DNA of 64,000 nt from Stomoxys calcitrans (lineage: Eukaryota > Arthropoda > Insecta > Diptera > Muscidae). The notes beneath the pieces are model-generated. The model saw only the letters and a list, made by a program, of their open reading frames with translations, was not told where the DNA came from and made no database searches. Shown here piece by piece: positions 44,461-54,965 of this stretch. Positions within the stretch are counted from its first letter, which is position 1; every line of letters begins with the position of its first letter. Made by a program: the position numbers and the translations under genes. The stretch lies in NCBI RefSeq assembly GCF_963082655.1, contig NC_081553.1, positions 212,136,117 to 212,200,116 on the forward strand, written 5' to 3'.

Positions 44461-45358
44461 CTTTTTATAACCTCCACCTAAGGATGGGGGCATATCCATT
44501 TTGTTATACTCTTTGCAATACATCGAAAAATCCATTCCGACCCTATAAAGTGTACTCTTGATTGTCGTACAAATTTAGGACAATCAAGCCATGTCCGTCT
44601 GTCTGTTAAAATCACGGTACAGTCTTTAAAAATAAAGATATTGAGCTGAAGCTTTGCATAGATTCGATTTTTGTCTATAGGCTTGTTAAATTCGATGATT
44701 AGCTTTATCGGACTATATCTTGATATAGCTCCCATATAGACCGATCTGCCCATTTAAGGTCTTAGTCCCAAATAGCCAAATTTATTATCCGATTTTGCTA
44801 AAATTTGGGATAGTGAGTTGTGGTAGGCCACCTGACATTCTCCTTCAATTTGGCCCAGATCGGTCTAGATTTGGATATAGCTGTCGTATAGACCGATCTC
44901 TCGATATAAGGTTTTGGGCCCATTAAAGGCGCATTTATCGCCCATGGTTTAAAGACTACTCCCTTAAAAGGCGCATTTATTGTTCGATTTCGCCGATATT
45001 TATGGCAGTGAGTTGTATAAGACCCTTCGCTATTGCTCTTTAATTTGGTCCAGATCGGATCAGATTTGGATATAGTTGCCATATAAACCGATCTAGGCCC
45101 CATAAAATGCGCATTTATAACCCGATTTCACTGAAATTTTACACAGTGACTTATGTTAGGCTTTTCGACATCCGTATCGTATATGGATCAGATCGGTCTA
45201 TATTTGGATATAGCTGCCAAGAAGACCAATACTTTGCTCTACAAAATTGAACAATGACCTGTACTTTTTAGACGACTCAATGTCCGTTCCGAATTTGGTC
45301 CAAATTTCGGCAAAGCTGCTAAGGGGGGCATAAATTATGAATTTTTCATCGGACTAAA
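44461..45358 (+). mobile_element. INE-1-like family A, copy 7 (3'-truncated)
   Basis: Begins CTTTTTATAACCTCCACCTA with TTTTGTTATACTCTTTGCAA, CATGTCCGTCTGTCTGTT and core units (GATATAGCTCCCATATAGACC, GGATATAGCTGTCGTATAGA). It ends at ATGAATTTTTCATCGGAC, just short of the expected 3' stem-loop, where the (TAAG)n array resumes. Confidence 0.8.
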
Positions 45359-45790
45359 GATTTTAGACTGTAAGTGAGTAAGTTAATAGATTTGTAAGTA
45401 AGTGAGTAAGTAAGTAAGTATGAATGCAGGTAAGTAAATAAGTTAGTATGTAAGTTAGTAAGTAAGTAAATAAGTAAGTAAGTAAGAAAGTAAGTATGTA
45501 AGTAAGTAAGTATGTAAGTATGTAAGTAAGTAAGTACGTAAGTAAGCAAGTAAGTAAGTAAGTAAGTATGTAAGTAAGTTAGTAAGTAGATGAGTAAATA
45601 AGTAAGTAAGTAAGTTAGTTCGTAAATAAGTAAGTAAGTAAAAGTAAGTAACTAAATAAGTAAGTAAGTAAGCAAGTATGTAAGTAAGTACATAAGTAAA
45701 TAAGTAAGTAAGTATGTTAGTTCGTAAGTAAGTAAGTAAGTAAGTAAGTAAGAAAGTAAGTAAGTAAGTAAGTAAGAATACATCGAATAT

Positions 45791-45852
<62 letters not shown>

Positions 45853-46112
45853 CACGTAAGTAAGTAAGTAAGTCAGTAAGTAAGTAAGTGGGTAAGTAAT
45901 TTAGTAAGTAAGTAGGTTAAAAGTTTAGTAAGTAAGAAGGCGAGTCACTAAATAAGTAAGTAAGTAATTAGGTAAATAAGTAAGTAGCTAAGTAGGTAAG
46001 TATGTAAGCAAGTAAGTTAGTAAGTGGGTAAGTAATTATGTAAGTAGGTTAGTAAGTAAGAGGGAAAGTAACTAAGTAAGTGGGTAAGTAAGTAAGATAA
46101 TAAGTTAGTAAG
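45359..46112. repeat. (TAAG)n microsatellite, right block
   Basis: About 750 bp of imperfect TAAG/GTAA with many substitutions (GTAT, TTAG, GTGG). It is more degenerate than the block at 43957. Together they suggest one array split by the SINE and the INE-1-like element. Confidence 0.93.
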
Positions 46113-46359
46113 TTAGTAAACAAGTCATGCCTATGTTGAAAGTAGGTCGGTGGAGACCATCCTGCACCATCCTGTAGAACCCTCCGGAGTCAAGTTATAT
46201 ACTTTGGTGCTATGCATTGACATTGAATGCGTTTTTTGCAATGTGCGTACTGAGAGACACATGCAATCCTTATACCAGTACCAGGTCCTTGGAGACTACA
46301 TAAACCACTTGCCATAGAAGAGGTGGACAAATTTTGGATGTCATGACATAAGTATAAAG
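46113..46359. other. Unassigned segment
   Basis: More balanced in base content than the surroundings. No motif recognised; possible fragment of a mobile element. Confidence 0.3.
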
Positions 46360-46650
46360 AAACAAGTAAAATCGTGCTTAGTTCGGTCGGGCCGAATTTT
46401 ATATACCCTCCACCATGGATCAAATTTGTCGTGTTCTTTTTCCGGTATCTCTGTTGTGCTGTTTCAGGCTATAGACCGATGCTGTTTAAGGCTACAGACC
46501 GATTCAGACCATATTTGACACGTATGTTGAAGGTCATGGGAGAAACCGTTGTTCAAAATTTCAATCAAATCGAATAATAATTACGCCTTCTAGGGGCTCA
46601 AGAAGTCAAGATCCCAGATCGGTTTATATGACAGCTATATCACCTCATTC
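46360..46650 (-). mobile_element. INE-1-like family D, 3' part
   Basis: Read on plus it begins AAACAAGTAAAATCGTGCTT, then AGTTCGGTCGGGCCGAATTT and TATATACCCTCCACCATGG, i.e. on minus it ends with hairpin TTCGGCCCGACCGAA and ATTTTACTTGTTT. The terminal ACTTGTTT and hairpin match family A, but the internal sequence differs. The 5' part is absent and a SINE fragment follows. Confidence 0.7.
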
Positions 46651-46659
46651 GAGGTGTCG

Positions 46660-46806
46660 CATGCCATAGTGCCACACATATGTTACCAGCATTAGAAGGG
46701 GAAAACCACCGATGAAAATTTTTTTTCCGATGGTCCCGCCAGGATTTGAACCTATGTGTTCAGCGTTACAGGCGGACATGCTAACCTCTGCGCTACGGTG
46801 GCTTCC
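46660..46806 (-). repeat. tRNA-derived SINE, 5' half
   Basis: On minus: CCACCGTAGCGCAGAGGTTA (A box), GTCCGCCTGTAACGCTGAAC, then ATAGGTTCAAATCCTGGCGG (B box with one change), and part of the body to CTAATGCTGGTAACATATG. The 3' half is missing. Confidence 0.82.
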
Positions 46807-46904
46807 TAAAATTTATATTGACAAAATCTTTAATGAATATTGAAAAGTAATAAAAATTAACTTAAGCTTTATGTGGTTTTGTGTATGTAAAGTTGTTGTG
46901 TAGT
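46807..46904. other. Short AT-rich spacer
   Basis: No features seen. Confidence 0.4.
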
Positions 46905-47390
46905 TTATTACACCCACCACCATAGGATGGGGATATACTAATCTAGTCATTCCGTTTGTAACACCTCGAAATATTGATCTGCGACCCCATAAAGTGTATA
47001 TATATTTTGGATCCTCTCGACATTCTGATTCGCTCTAGCCATGTCTGTCCGTCCGTCTGTCGAAATCACGATAGCGGTCGAACGCGTAGAGCTGACCGCT
47101 TGAAATGTTGCACCGGTACTTTATATTGATGTAGATCATTGGGGATTGCAAATGGTCAATATCGGTTCAGATTTGGATATAGTTTCCATATAAACCAACC
47201 TCCTAAATCGGACATAAATTGCGGCTTTCAGGGGCTCACGAAAGCCGCAATTTATGTCCGATTTTGCTGAATTTTGCACATTGTGTTCTGTTATGACTTT
47301 CAACAACTGTATCAAGTACGGTTCAAATCGGTCAAGAACCTGATATTGCTCCCATATAAACCAATCTCCCGAATTGACTTGTATTTTTGG
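46905..47390 (+). mobile_element. INE-1-like family B, copy 3, with inverted duplication
   Basis: Begins TACACCCACCACCATAGGAT with ATACTAATCTAGTCATTCCG, TGTAACACCTCGAAATATT and CATGTCTGTCCGTCCGTC. In the first core unit a 25-bp perfect inverted repeat (47205-47229 and 47240-47264) replaces the expected sequence. The element stops at about 47390 without a 3' hairpin. Confidence 0.8.
47205..47264. repeat. Perfect 25-bp inverted repeat, 10-base loop
   Basis: The left arm runs from AAATCGGACATAA to GCGGCTTTC; the right arm is its exact reverse complement, with AGGGGCTCAC between. The right arm is in the normal family B position (compare 33240-33265), so the left arm is an extra inverted copy. 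Confidence 0.92.
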
Positions 47391-47445
47391 GCGGTTTTAA
47401 CCTATCCTTAACTAACCTAGCAGTTTATTTGCTGTTATAAATGTG

Positions 47446-49088
47446 TTTTTTGTACCCACCACTGTAGGATTGGGGGTATATTCGTTTAGTCATTCCGTTT
47501 GCAACACATCGAAATATCAATTTCCGACCCTACAAAGTATATATATTTTGGATCGATGTAAAATTCTAAGGCGATTATGTCCGTGTGTCTGTCCATCTGA
47601 CCGTCCGCCTGTCCGTCCGTCTGTTGTAATCACTCTAGAGCCTTCATAAATTGAGATATTGAGCTGAAATTTGGCACAGATACGCCTTTTTGATGTACGC
47701 TGGTTAAGTTCTTGAACGGGCCAAATCGGACCATATTTGGATATAGTTGCTATATAGACCGATTTTCTGACAAAGGGTCTAATGCCCATAAAAACTTAAT
47801 TTTTGAACCGATTTCGCTGAAATTTGCAGTAGTGGGTAATTTGAAGCCCCAAATCTGCATTAGATCGGTCCATATTTAGATATAGCTGCCATATAGACCG
47901 ATCTACCGATAAAGGTTCTGAGGGACATAAAAGCTTTATTTATTACCCGATTTCGCTGAAATTTTTAACAGTGGGTTATTTTAAGCCTCCCGACATCTGA
48001 CCTAAATATAGATTAGATCGGTCCATATTTAGATATAGCTATAGACCGATCTCCCGATAAAGGGTCTGAAGGCCATAAAAGCAGAATTTTGTATCCGATA
48101 TCGCTGAAATTTGGAATAGTGCGCTGTTTGAAGCCTCTCAATATCCGACTCAAATATGATACAGATCGGGCTATATTTAGATATAGCTGTCATATAGACC
48201 GATGTACCGATAAAGGGTCTGAAGGCCATAAAAGCTTTATTTTTTAACCGATTTCGCTGAAATTTAAAACAGTGGGTTATTTTAAGCTTCCCAACATCCG
48301 ATCTGAATATGGTACAGATCGGACTATATTTAGATATAGCTACCATATAGACCGATCTCCCGATAAGGGAAATTTGGAATAGTGGGTTATTTTAATCTTC
48401 TCAGAATTTGGCCTAAATATGCTTCAGATCCGATAATATTTAGATATAGCTGCCATATAGACCGATCTCCCGATAGAGGGTCTAAAGGCCATAAAAGCTT
48501 TATTTTTTATGCGATTTTGCTGTAATTTGGAATAGTGCGCAGTTTTAAGCCTCTCAACGTCCCACCAAAATATGACGCAGATCGGGCTATATTTAGATAC
48601 AGCTGTCATATAGACCGATCTGCCGATAAAGGGTCTGAAGCCCATAAAAGCTTTATTTTTTAACCGATTTCGCTAAAATTTGAAACATTGAGTTATTTTT
48701 AGCCTTCTAATATCCGACCTCAATATCGTTCAGATCGGACTATATTTAGATATAGCTGCCATATAGACCGATCTGCCGATATGGAAACTGAAGCCCATTA
48801 AGACTTTGTTTATTATCTGATTTCGCTGAAATTTGAAACAGTGAGTTTATCTGAGCCTCACGATATCCGACCTTAATATGATTCAGATCGGTTTATAATT
48901 GGATATATCTGCCAAAGAGACCAATATTTTGTTCTACAAAATTGCATAGTGAAATGTTCGTGCCGAATTTGGGTGCTTAAGTTATCCAATTTTCACCGGA
49001 TTGTGACGAAATGGTATTTACATATATACCCGAGGTGGTGGATATCCAAAGTTCGGCCCGGGCAAACTTAATGCCTTTTTACTTGTTT
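47446..49088 (+). mobile_element. INE-1-like family A variant, copy 8 (complete)
   Basis: Begins TTTTTTGTACCCACCACTGT and ends CGAGGTGGTGGATATCC, GTTCGGCCCGGGCAAAC (hairpin with two mismatches) and TGCCTTTTTACTTGTTT. Core units carry ATATTTAGATATAGCTGCC in place of GATTTGGATATAG. Landmark steps from 47879 are 153 (48032), 148 with a visible 5-bp deletion (48180), and 153 (48333). It is a distinct subfamily with the same period. Confidence 0.83.
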
Positions 49089-50429
49089 TTCGCTCGTCTT
49101 CTTTGCTGTGAAAATTGCCGCCCCCAGACTTTAAGTCAGTGCAAGAATATTGAAAACTATGCACAATATAAAAGACTTTATCCCTAGACCATTAACATCC
49201 TTCAAATATCTCATGAGCTAGGGTTTATCACCCCTCTTTTTTAAGTGTTACAAACAACTACTTCTTGTAATAATACCCTTTGCCACAGATTTGGTCTGGG
49301 GTATAATGATGAACAATTACCCAACTACAGCATCGTCGTCATTCGTATCATGGCCTGCTCTATAAAGTTGATGCCCTGGTTGTCGTCACGCTTATTTTAT
49401 TTACAAAACTTTTTAAGCAAACAGCAGCAACAACTTGGGTAGCAGCAGCACCAGCACCAGCATCAGCATCAGCAACAACAACAACAAAATCCATTAAATT
49501 GTATTTTGTAATTATTTATTGATAACCGGAACAAAATGTGTCGCATTAAAAACAATAAAAAGATGACTTTTGGACTACCCGCGGCAGCAAAAGCCAAACA
49601 TTGCAGACAGCAAGGACATTGACAAGCATGTTGTAAATGTGTTCTGCTCGCTTTGCTTCACTCATCATTTTTATTTTTTGCATCCTGTGTTTTATTCCAG
49701 CCAGTGTTATATAACTTATGGCAGTTTTCAAAAAGTTGCCAAAGTTTTATGGAATGTTTTACGCTTAATTAAATTCCTCCAAAGTTGAAATACACACAAA
49801 AAAAACCAAAAACGAGAAAAAAAGCCAAAGTTCACTTGTCACACCGCATGTGTTCGAGTTCCAGAGAAAATCGTCTTTAAAGAACTCTTAGGCAGTCAGC
49901 CAGCCAGACAGGCGGAAAGTTATTTGGCTTTACACCTTAGAAACACGCATAACGCAAAACACAAAACAGGAAAACAAACAAAAAATGCTTCCCTACAGGT
50001 CGACTGGGAATTGTTTTGTGTTAACACACCAACATACATAGGAGCACACTAACAAAAAAGTTGCAGCTCGCAGGACATTTTCCCCGTATGGCTGGTTGGG
50101 CTCATAATCTGCAAATACCAATACCACCAGAAATAATACAAGCTGTTGGCATTTGCTAGCTGTTGGTGTTTTTTCGCAACACTTGGGGTGGCGGTGAAAG
50201 CGTTGTTTTGTGGGAAGCTGTTATTGCTTCATTTGAAACAAAGACTAAAGGGCAGTATGAATAGGAAAACAGTGAGGCCATTTAATTCCTGCCAAAAAAC
50301 AAAATAAATTTTAAACAAAATTTTAATGTCTTAAAGGCTAATAAGTAAGGGCGAGCTAAAGTCGAACGAGGCCCATCTTTTGATGACTTTCACCACTTGG
50401 GGCATGCAGGCAAAAAATCACGAGTTTGA
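49089..50429. other. Unique spacer with CAG/CAA tract and a family C scrap
   Basis: Positions 49236-49308 resemble the minus 5' end of family C (GTGTTACAAACAAC, AATACCCTTTGCCACAG, GGGGTATAATG). A CAGCAGCACCAGCACCAGC / CAACAACAACAAC tract lies at 49441-49492. The remainder is AT-rich, with no coding motif. Confidence 0.5.
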
Positions 50430-50685
50430 CAAAACAAACTTCTCACATATCACTGAGTGCTGTCTGTTTCCAGTTTAAGTTCAATGCTAAGGGGTCTCCT
50501 ATTTAAAGACGAGTCTGAATAGCGTGCCGCAATGCAACACCTCTTTGGTGAGAAGTTTTTACATGGCATAATACCTCACAAATGTCGCCAGCATTTGGAG
50601 GGGATAATCATCGCTGAAAATTTTTGTATAATGATGTCGCCAGTATATGGACCCAGGCGTTCACGTTATGGGCGCTACGGTGGCA
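50430..50685 (-). repeat. tRNA-derived SINE, diverged
   Basis: Body motifs (CAACACCTCTTTGGTGAGAA, CTCACAAATGTCGCCAGC on plus) are clear. The head near 50650-50685 is shortened, with a damaged B box region (TATGGACCCAGGCGTTC) and GCGCTACGGTGGC at the end. An old copy. Confidence 0.78.
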
Positions 50686-51232
50686 TGGACGGCATAGACC
50701 CCTAGACACAACTCACTGTTCCAAATAGGAACAGCTATGGACGGCGAGGGGTCTAACACAACTCACTGTTTCAAATTTCATCGAAATCTGATATCCAATA
50801 TAGTTAATCGGGAGACCATTCTATATGGTAGTTATATCCAAATATGGTCCGATCTTAACCGCACTCGGTACGGATGTCAAGGGCCTTAACAAACTTCGTG
50901 GTACAAATTTCCACAAAATTGCAACATTTCATCGATATCGAATGAAAAATGCTTCTCTTATAGGCTCAATACTCGATGACGGGAGATCGGTCTATATGAC
51001 ACCTATATCGAAATGTGACCCAATCTGGACAACATTTCACAGGAATAGGTAGGGGTCTACCGAAACTCACTGTGCCAAACATTTTCGAAATCGGATGCAA
51101 AATTCAATTTTTATTGAATATCCTACATTGAGAGATCGATTTATATGGCAGCTCCTCTCATGGGCTATATGAAAAATGCTCCTCTCATGGGCTCAGCACT
51201 CTACATCGGAAGATCGGTTTATGTGCCAGCTA
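50686..51232 (-). mobile_element. INE-1-like family A core fragment, left of MITE
   Basis: Minus-oriented core units (AACACAACTCACTGTTTCAA, GGGAGACCATTCTATATGG, CCAAATATGGTCCGATC on plus). It continues on the other side of the MITE. No terminal blocks. Confidence 0.7.
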
Positions 51233-51457
51233 TTGGGTTGCCCAAAAAGTAAATGCGGATTGTTCATATAGTCGGCGTTGACAAATTTTTTCACAGCTTG
51301 TGACTCTGTAATTGCATTCTTTCTTCTGTCAGTTATCAGCTGTTACTTTTAGCTTGCTTTAGAAAAAAAGTATATTTGATTAAAGTTCATTCTAAGTTTT
51401 ATTAAAAATGCATTTACTTTCTTTTAAAAAATCCGCAATTACTTTTTGGGCAACCAA
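51233..51457 (+). mobile_element. Mariner-type MITE, copy 3
   Basis: A 225-bp element with ends TTGGGTTGCCCAAAAAG and CTTTTTGGGCAACCAA and flanking TA at 51231-51232 and 51458-51459. It lacks about 10 bp (the GTGTAAAAAA part) present in copy 1. Inserted in an INE-1-like core unit between a GGTTTATGTGCCAGCTA left part and a TATGGTCCGATC right part. Confidence 0.92.
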
Positions 51458-51720
51458 TATTTTAAAAATATGGTCCGATCAGGCCCACATCCCACAGGAA
51501 TTGGTAGTAGTCTTTCAGAACTCAATGTTCCAAATTTCATCGAAATCGGGTAGTAAATTAATCCTTTATGGCCTTTATGCCATATAGTGGGAGATCGGGT
51601 GGTCGGTCCGATCTGGACCACATTTCACAGGAGTAGATAATGGGGTATACCAGAAATCACTGTGCCAAATTTGATCAATTTATTGCCTCAAGACTTTTAG
51701 TCTGAAGATCGGACTGCAAA
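51458..51720 (-). mobile_element. INE-1-like family A core fragment, right of MITE
   Basis: Continues the minus-oriented core (ATATGGTCCGATCAGGCCC, CAAATTTCATCGAAATCGGG on plus) and decays by about 51720. Confidence 0.65.
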
Positions 51721-51825
51721 GCGTCCAATACGAAATCTTAAAAAATTGTTTGGAAAATGTTTTATATATCCAAGATATCTGCAGAATTAGAAATACCCAG
51801 CTTTTGAGTATTGTAACGTCAAGTT

Positions 51826-51946
51826 ACCTCTGTGGGGTGTGATCGCTGAGGAGCTGGGTGGGTCGGTTTGCGAGCGGACACACCCTAATACACGATTGGG
51901 CAATGGGGTTCGACAGCCGGTAGGTGACATGAGGCACATCCCAATA
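51826..51946 (+). repeat. GC-rich block outside the duplication
   Basis: Contains GGACACACCCTAATACACG and GAGGCACATCCCAATACTCG, related motifs of a degenerate repeat of about 45 bp. Base content is markedly more GC-rich than the flanks. Family unknown. Confidence 0.6.
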
Positions 51947-52357
51947 CTCGGTTGGGACAGATGGTTGGCTAGTTGGCACTGTCTAATTCAAGTCACTATT
52001 CGGGTAAACCGGCGTTCAATGAGGCACACCCTATTATATGGCACAATACACGGGTTGACGGGTAGGGGGCACACCCCGAGTACCCGGCACTGTTCAGGTT
52101 CACTAGCTGACGGCACGAGGAGGCGAGATAGGGCACCCCATTGATAACAGGTAGGGTTTCGGGTACGGTGGCAAGGAGGCATACCCTAAGGTACGACACG
52201 GTTCACACGTGAACACAAATCTAAGAGGCAGGAGGGAACTATTTTTACCACTAGGCACTGAGCTACGAGGCCACCGTAGCGCAGAGGTTAACATGTCCGC
52301 TTATGACGCTGAACGCCTGGGTTCGAATCGTGGCGAGACCATCAAAAAAAATTTTTC
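51947..52357 (+). repeat. Tandem duplication, unit 1 (GC-rich block plus SINE head)
   Basis: Every landmark recurs 413 bp downstream: GATGGTTGGCTAGTTGGCAC (51960 and 52373) and the SINE start GAGGCCACCG (52267 and 52680). The unit contains GGCACACCC-type motifs at about 52025, 52070, 52134 and 52180. Unit 1 ends inside the SINE, after AAAAAAAATTTTTC. Confidence 0.92.
52267..52357 (+). repeat. tRNA-derived SINE head, truncated by duplication
   Basis: GGCCACCGTAGCGCAGAGG (A box), GTCCGCTTATGACGCTGAAC and GGGTTCGAATCG (B box, last base changed) end in the poly(A)-like run. It is the duplicated head of the SINE at 52680, not an independent insertion. Confidence 0.9.
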
Positions 52358-52360
52358 CCC

Positions 52361-52770
52361 CGGTTGAGCACAGATGGTTGGCTAGTTGGCACAGCCTAAT
52401 TCACGTCACTATTCGGCTAAACCAGCGTCCACTGAGGCATACCCTATTATATGGCACAATACACGGGTTGACGGGTAGGGGGCACACCCCGAGTACACGG
52501 CACTGTTCAGGTTCACTAGCTGACGGCACGAGGAGGCGAGATAGGGCACCCCATTGATAACAGGTAGGGTTTCGGGTACGGTGGCAAGGAGGCACACCCT
52601 AAGGTACGATACGGTTCACACGCGAACACAAAGCTAAGAGGCAGGAGGGAACTATTTTTACCACTAGGCTCTGGAATACGAGGCCACCGTAGCGCAGAGG
52701 TCAGCATGTCCGCCTATGTCGCTGAACGCCTGGGTTCGAATCGTGGCGAGACCATCAAAAAAAATTTTTC
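52361..52770 (+). repeat. Tandem duplication, unit 2
   Basis: The second copy of the 413-bp unit, nearly identical to unit 1 with scattered substitutions (for example ATAC to ACAC at the final GGCA(T/C)ACCC motif). It continues into the full SINE body. Confidence 0.92.
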
Positions 52771-52996
52771 AGCGTTGGTTTTCCCCTCCCAATGCTTACA
52801 ACATTTGTGATGCACTATGCTATGTAAAACTTCTCTCTCTTCTTGCACTGTGGCACGCCGTTCAGACTCGGCTATAAAAAGGAGGCCCTTTATCAATGAG
52901 CTTAAACTTAAATCGGACTGCACTCATTGATATGTGAGAAGTTTGCCTCTGTTCCTTAGTGGAATGTTTATGGACAAAATTTGCAAATTTGCATTT
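52680..52996 (+). repeat. tRNA-derived SINE, most complete copy
   Basis: Head: A-box sequence TAGCGCAGAGG at 52690-52700 and B-box-like GGTTCGAATCG at 52733-52743. Body: TTTTCCCCTCCCAATGCTTA, CTGTGGCACGCCGTTCAGAC, AAGGAGGCCCTTTATCAATG and AATCGGACTGCACTCATTGA. Tail: GTTCCTTAGTGGAATGTTTA and AAATTTGCAAATTTGCATTT. Length is about 317 bp. The other copies in the window can be aligned to this one. It has no protein-coding capacity and would be mobilised by a LINE. Confidence 0.9.
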
Positions 52997-53109
52997 GCAC
53001 TGGGCGACGAATGGCTCGGGAAGGGCGGTATAACGTCAGCCATGAAATTTCTTTTAGGAAAAAACGAAGTCCAAACTGTGAACAAGGAACCACTCTCCTG
53101 GTATATAAT
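52997..53109. other. Unassigned segment
   Basis: Moderately GC-rich; no motif recognised. Confidence 0.3.
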
Positions 53110-54180
53110 TAGTCGCGTCTCATATAGCATGCCCTCTTTGCTACATCTTCATGCCCCAGCAGAACAGAATAATGTTCTAGGTTTGAGGAGCTCCTAGTAG
53201 CTGATTCCCTCAGTCTTATGATGGTTTCTATTGCCACACCCAACATACATATAAAAAGGTCTAACTTCGAGAATGGTATTCAGCGTCTCTCACGGGGCGC
53301 TCTCCAGATATCCGCAATGCTTCGGTACCCTATACCTTCTCGATCTACTGACGGAGGGCACAGAAGGCGCAGAGCCACATGTCACACCAGATATCTATAG
53401 GTGAGTAATGACTGAATAATCGCTGTAAACATGCAGTACAAAGTGCCTGACATAAACCTCCATCTCCTTCCTAAGGCGTTGCGACAGTCCCTCTTGTGGA
53501 CCCTTTCATAGGCATTACTTTCCCAGATTAGTTTCTAGTCCAGAATCCCTTCTAAGTATATAAAGGCTTCCTCAAGGAGTTGCTCTACCTCACCTAGGAC
53601 AGACCCCCTGAAAACATCCAGCTTTCACATTCTGGTGAAAAGTACCAGCTCTGTCTTTCTGGGGATTATGCCAACCCTGTTGGCCCTCGACCGTCCAGAC
53701 AGCCCCCTAGCTGGTAACCTGAACAAAGCGCGCCCCTTCACCCTCGGTTTCTTTATAGGCCTCAGAATGCCATCGATAAGTGGAAGCCATATAAGACCCG
53801 GATTGGTCACCATCTCTTTATCGAGCTATCCACCAGTATTGTCTCGATAAACTGGCCCTTCAGCATAAAATGAACCGAATTTATCAAAAAAAGCTGGGAT
53901 CCTTATGTCCCCTAGAGTGCCATGTATAGACTTCAACATTAGGTTGTCAATAACTCCTTCTATGTCCAAGAAGACCGGCAAAGTGAAGTCACCCACATCC
54001 AAATTCCCCTCGATGTAGCCAACCACCACCACTGTTTTAAATGGAGGATGAATAAAGATTAGCCTGTAGTTCTTCTGTAGATAGTGACTCGGAGATAGGA
54101 CCATCACGTTCGTCTGTGAGTTTCGTTGACTGCCCCGGATAGTCGGGACTCACCTGAGGCATTCGAAAGGCTAATATACG
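53110..54180 (-). pseudogene. Degenerate LINE ORF2 reverse transcriptase (I-group-like)
   Basis: On the minus strand: GYIEGNLDVGDFTLPVFLDI then EGVIDNLMLKSIHGTLGDI (RT region with the first catalytic Asp, about 53950-54010), then NRVGIIPRKTELVLFTRM (about 53630-53680), and further remnants of the post-RT block down to about 53150. The YADD box between these is not recognisable, and several frameshifts and stops are present. The motif set is the same as at 56520-58765 and is typical of I/LOA-group elements. Confidence 0.72.
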
Positions 54181-54194
54181 TTGAGTAGAGTGGA

Positions 54195-54325
54195 TGCCAC
54201 TGGGGCGCAATAGTTAGCATGTCCGCTTATGAAGCTGAACACTTGGATTGGAATTCTGGTGAGAACATCAGAAAAAATTTTCAGCAGGGGTTATCCCCTC
54301 CTAATGCTGGCGACATTTGTGAGTA
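54195..54325 (+). repeat. tRNA-derived SINE, 5' half
   Basis: GCCACTGGGGCGCAATAGTT (mutated A box), GTCCGCTTATGAAGCTGAAC, GGATTGGAATTCTGGTGAG (decayed B box), then TTTTCAGCAGGGGTTATCCC and CTAATGCTGGCGACATTTG. It stops there, so the 3' half is missing. Confidence 0.82.
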
Positions 54326-54544
54326 TAATACTTACTTACTTACATTGCACATTACAGAATATTTATTGCCCATTCCAGAATATTTATTACAGAATATTTA
54401 TTTTTCTCTCAAACACTCCAAGTACTGCTTCATATGCTTTCACAAGTATTCATGATTCGGAGCCCTATCAGTGTCTTTTATAGAGTAATTTTTGTCTGTC
54501 GAGAGGTGGCTTTGCTCCTCATATGCATGCTCAGTCCAAACTTG
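54326..54544. other. Short repeats and spacer
   Basis: CTTACTTACTTA and three copies of CAGAATATTTATT (54354-54402) are present. Nothing else. Confidence 0.5.
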
Positions 54545-54965
54545 AATCGTTCGCTTATGCTATTCATTCGCTAACGCGATTTGATCGCTAACCCGATTTG
54601 ATCGCCTACGAGATTTAATCGCTTATGCGATTCGTTCGCTTACTCGATTCTTTTGCTTATGCGATTCTTTCACTTATATGATTCATTCGCTTAGCGATAT
54701 TTTTTTGCCCACCGGATTTTTCCGCTTACGCAATTCTTTCGCTTCCTAGATTCTTTTGCTTGGCGAATTCTTTCGCTAACGCACTTCTTTCGCTAGAGCA
54801 CTTCTTTTGCTAACGCAATTCTTTCGCCTACGTTATTCCTTCGCTCACCGGATTCTTTTGGTTACGCGATTCTTTCGCTTACGCAATTCTTTCGCTTACG
54901 CAGTTCTTTCGCTTACGCGATTATTTTCATTTTCGCGATTGTTTCACTATCGTGATTTGTTTGCA
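54545..54965. repeat. 17-bp minisatellite (CGCTTACGCGATTCTTT), about 24 copies
   Basis: Units of CGCTTACGCGATTCTTT and variants (CGCTAACGCAATTCTTT, CGCTTATGCGATTCATT) run for about 420 bp. The copies at 54858-54925 are the most regular. Divergence increases toward both ends. Confidence 0.87.
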
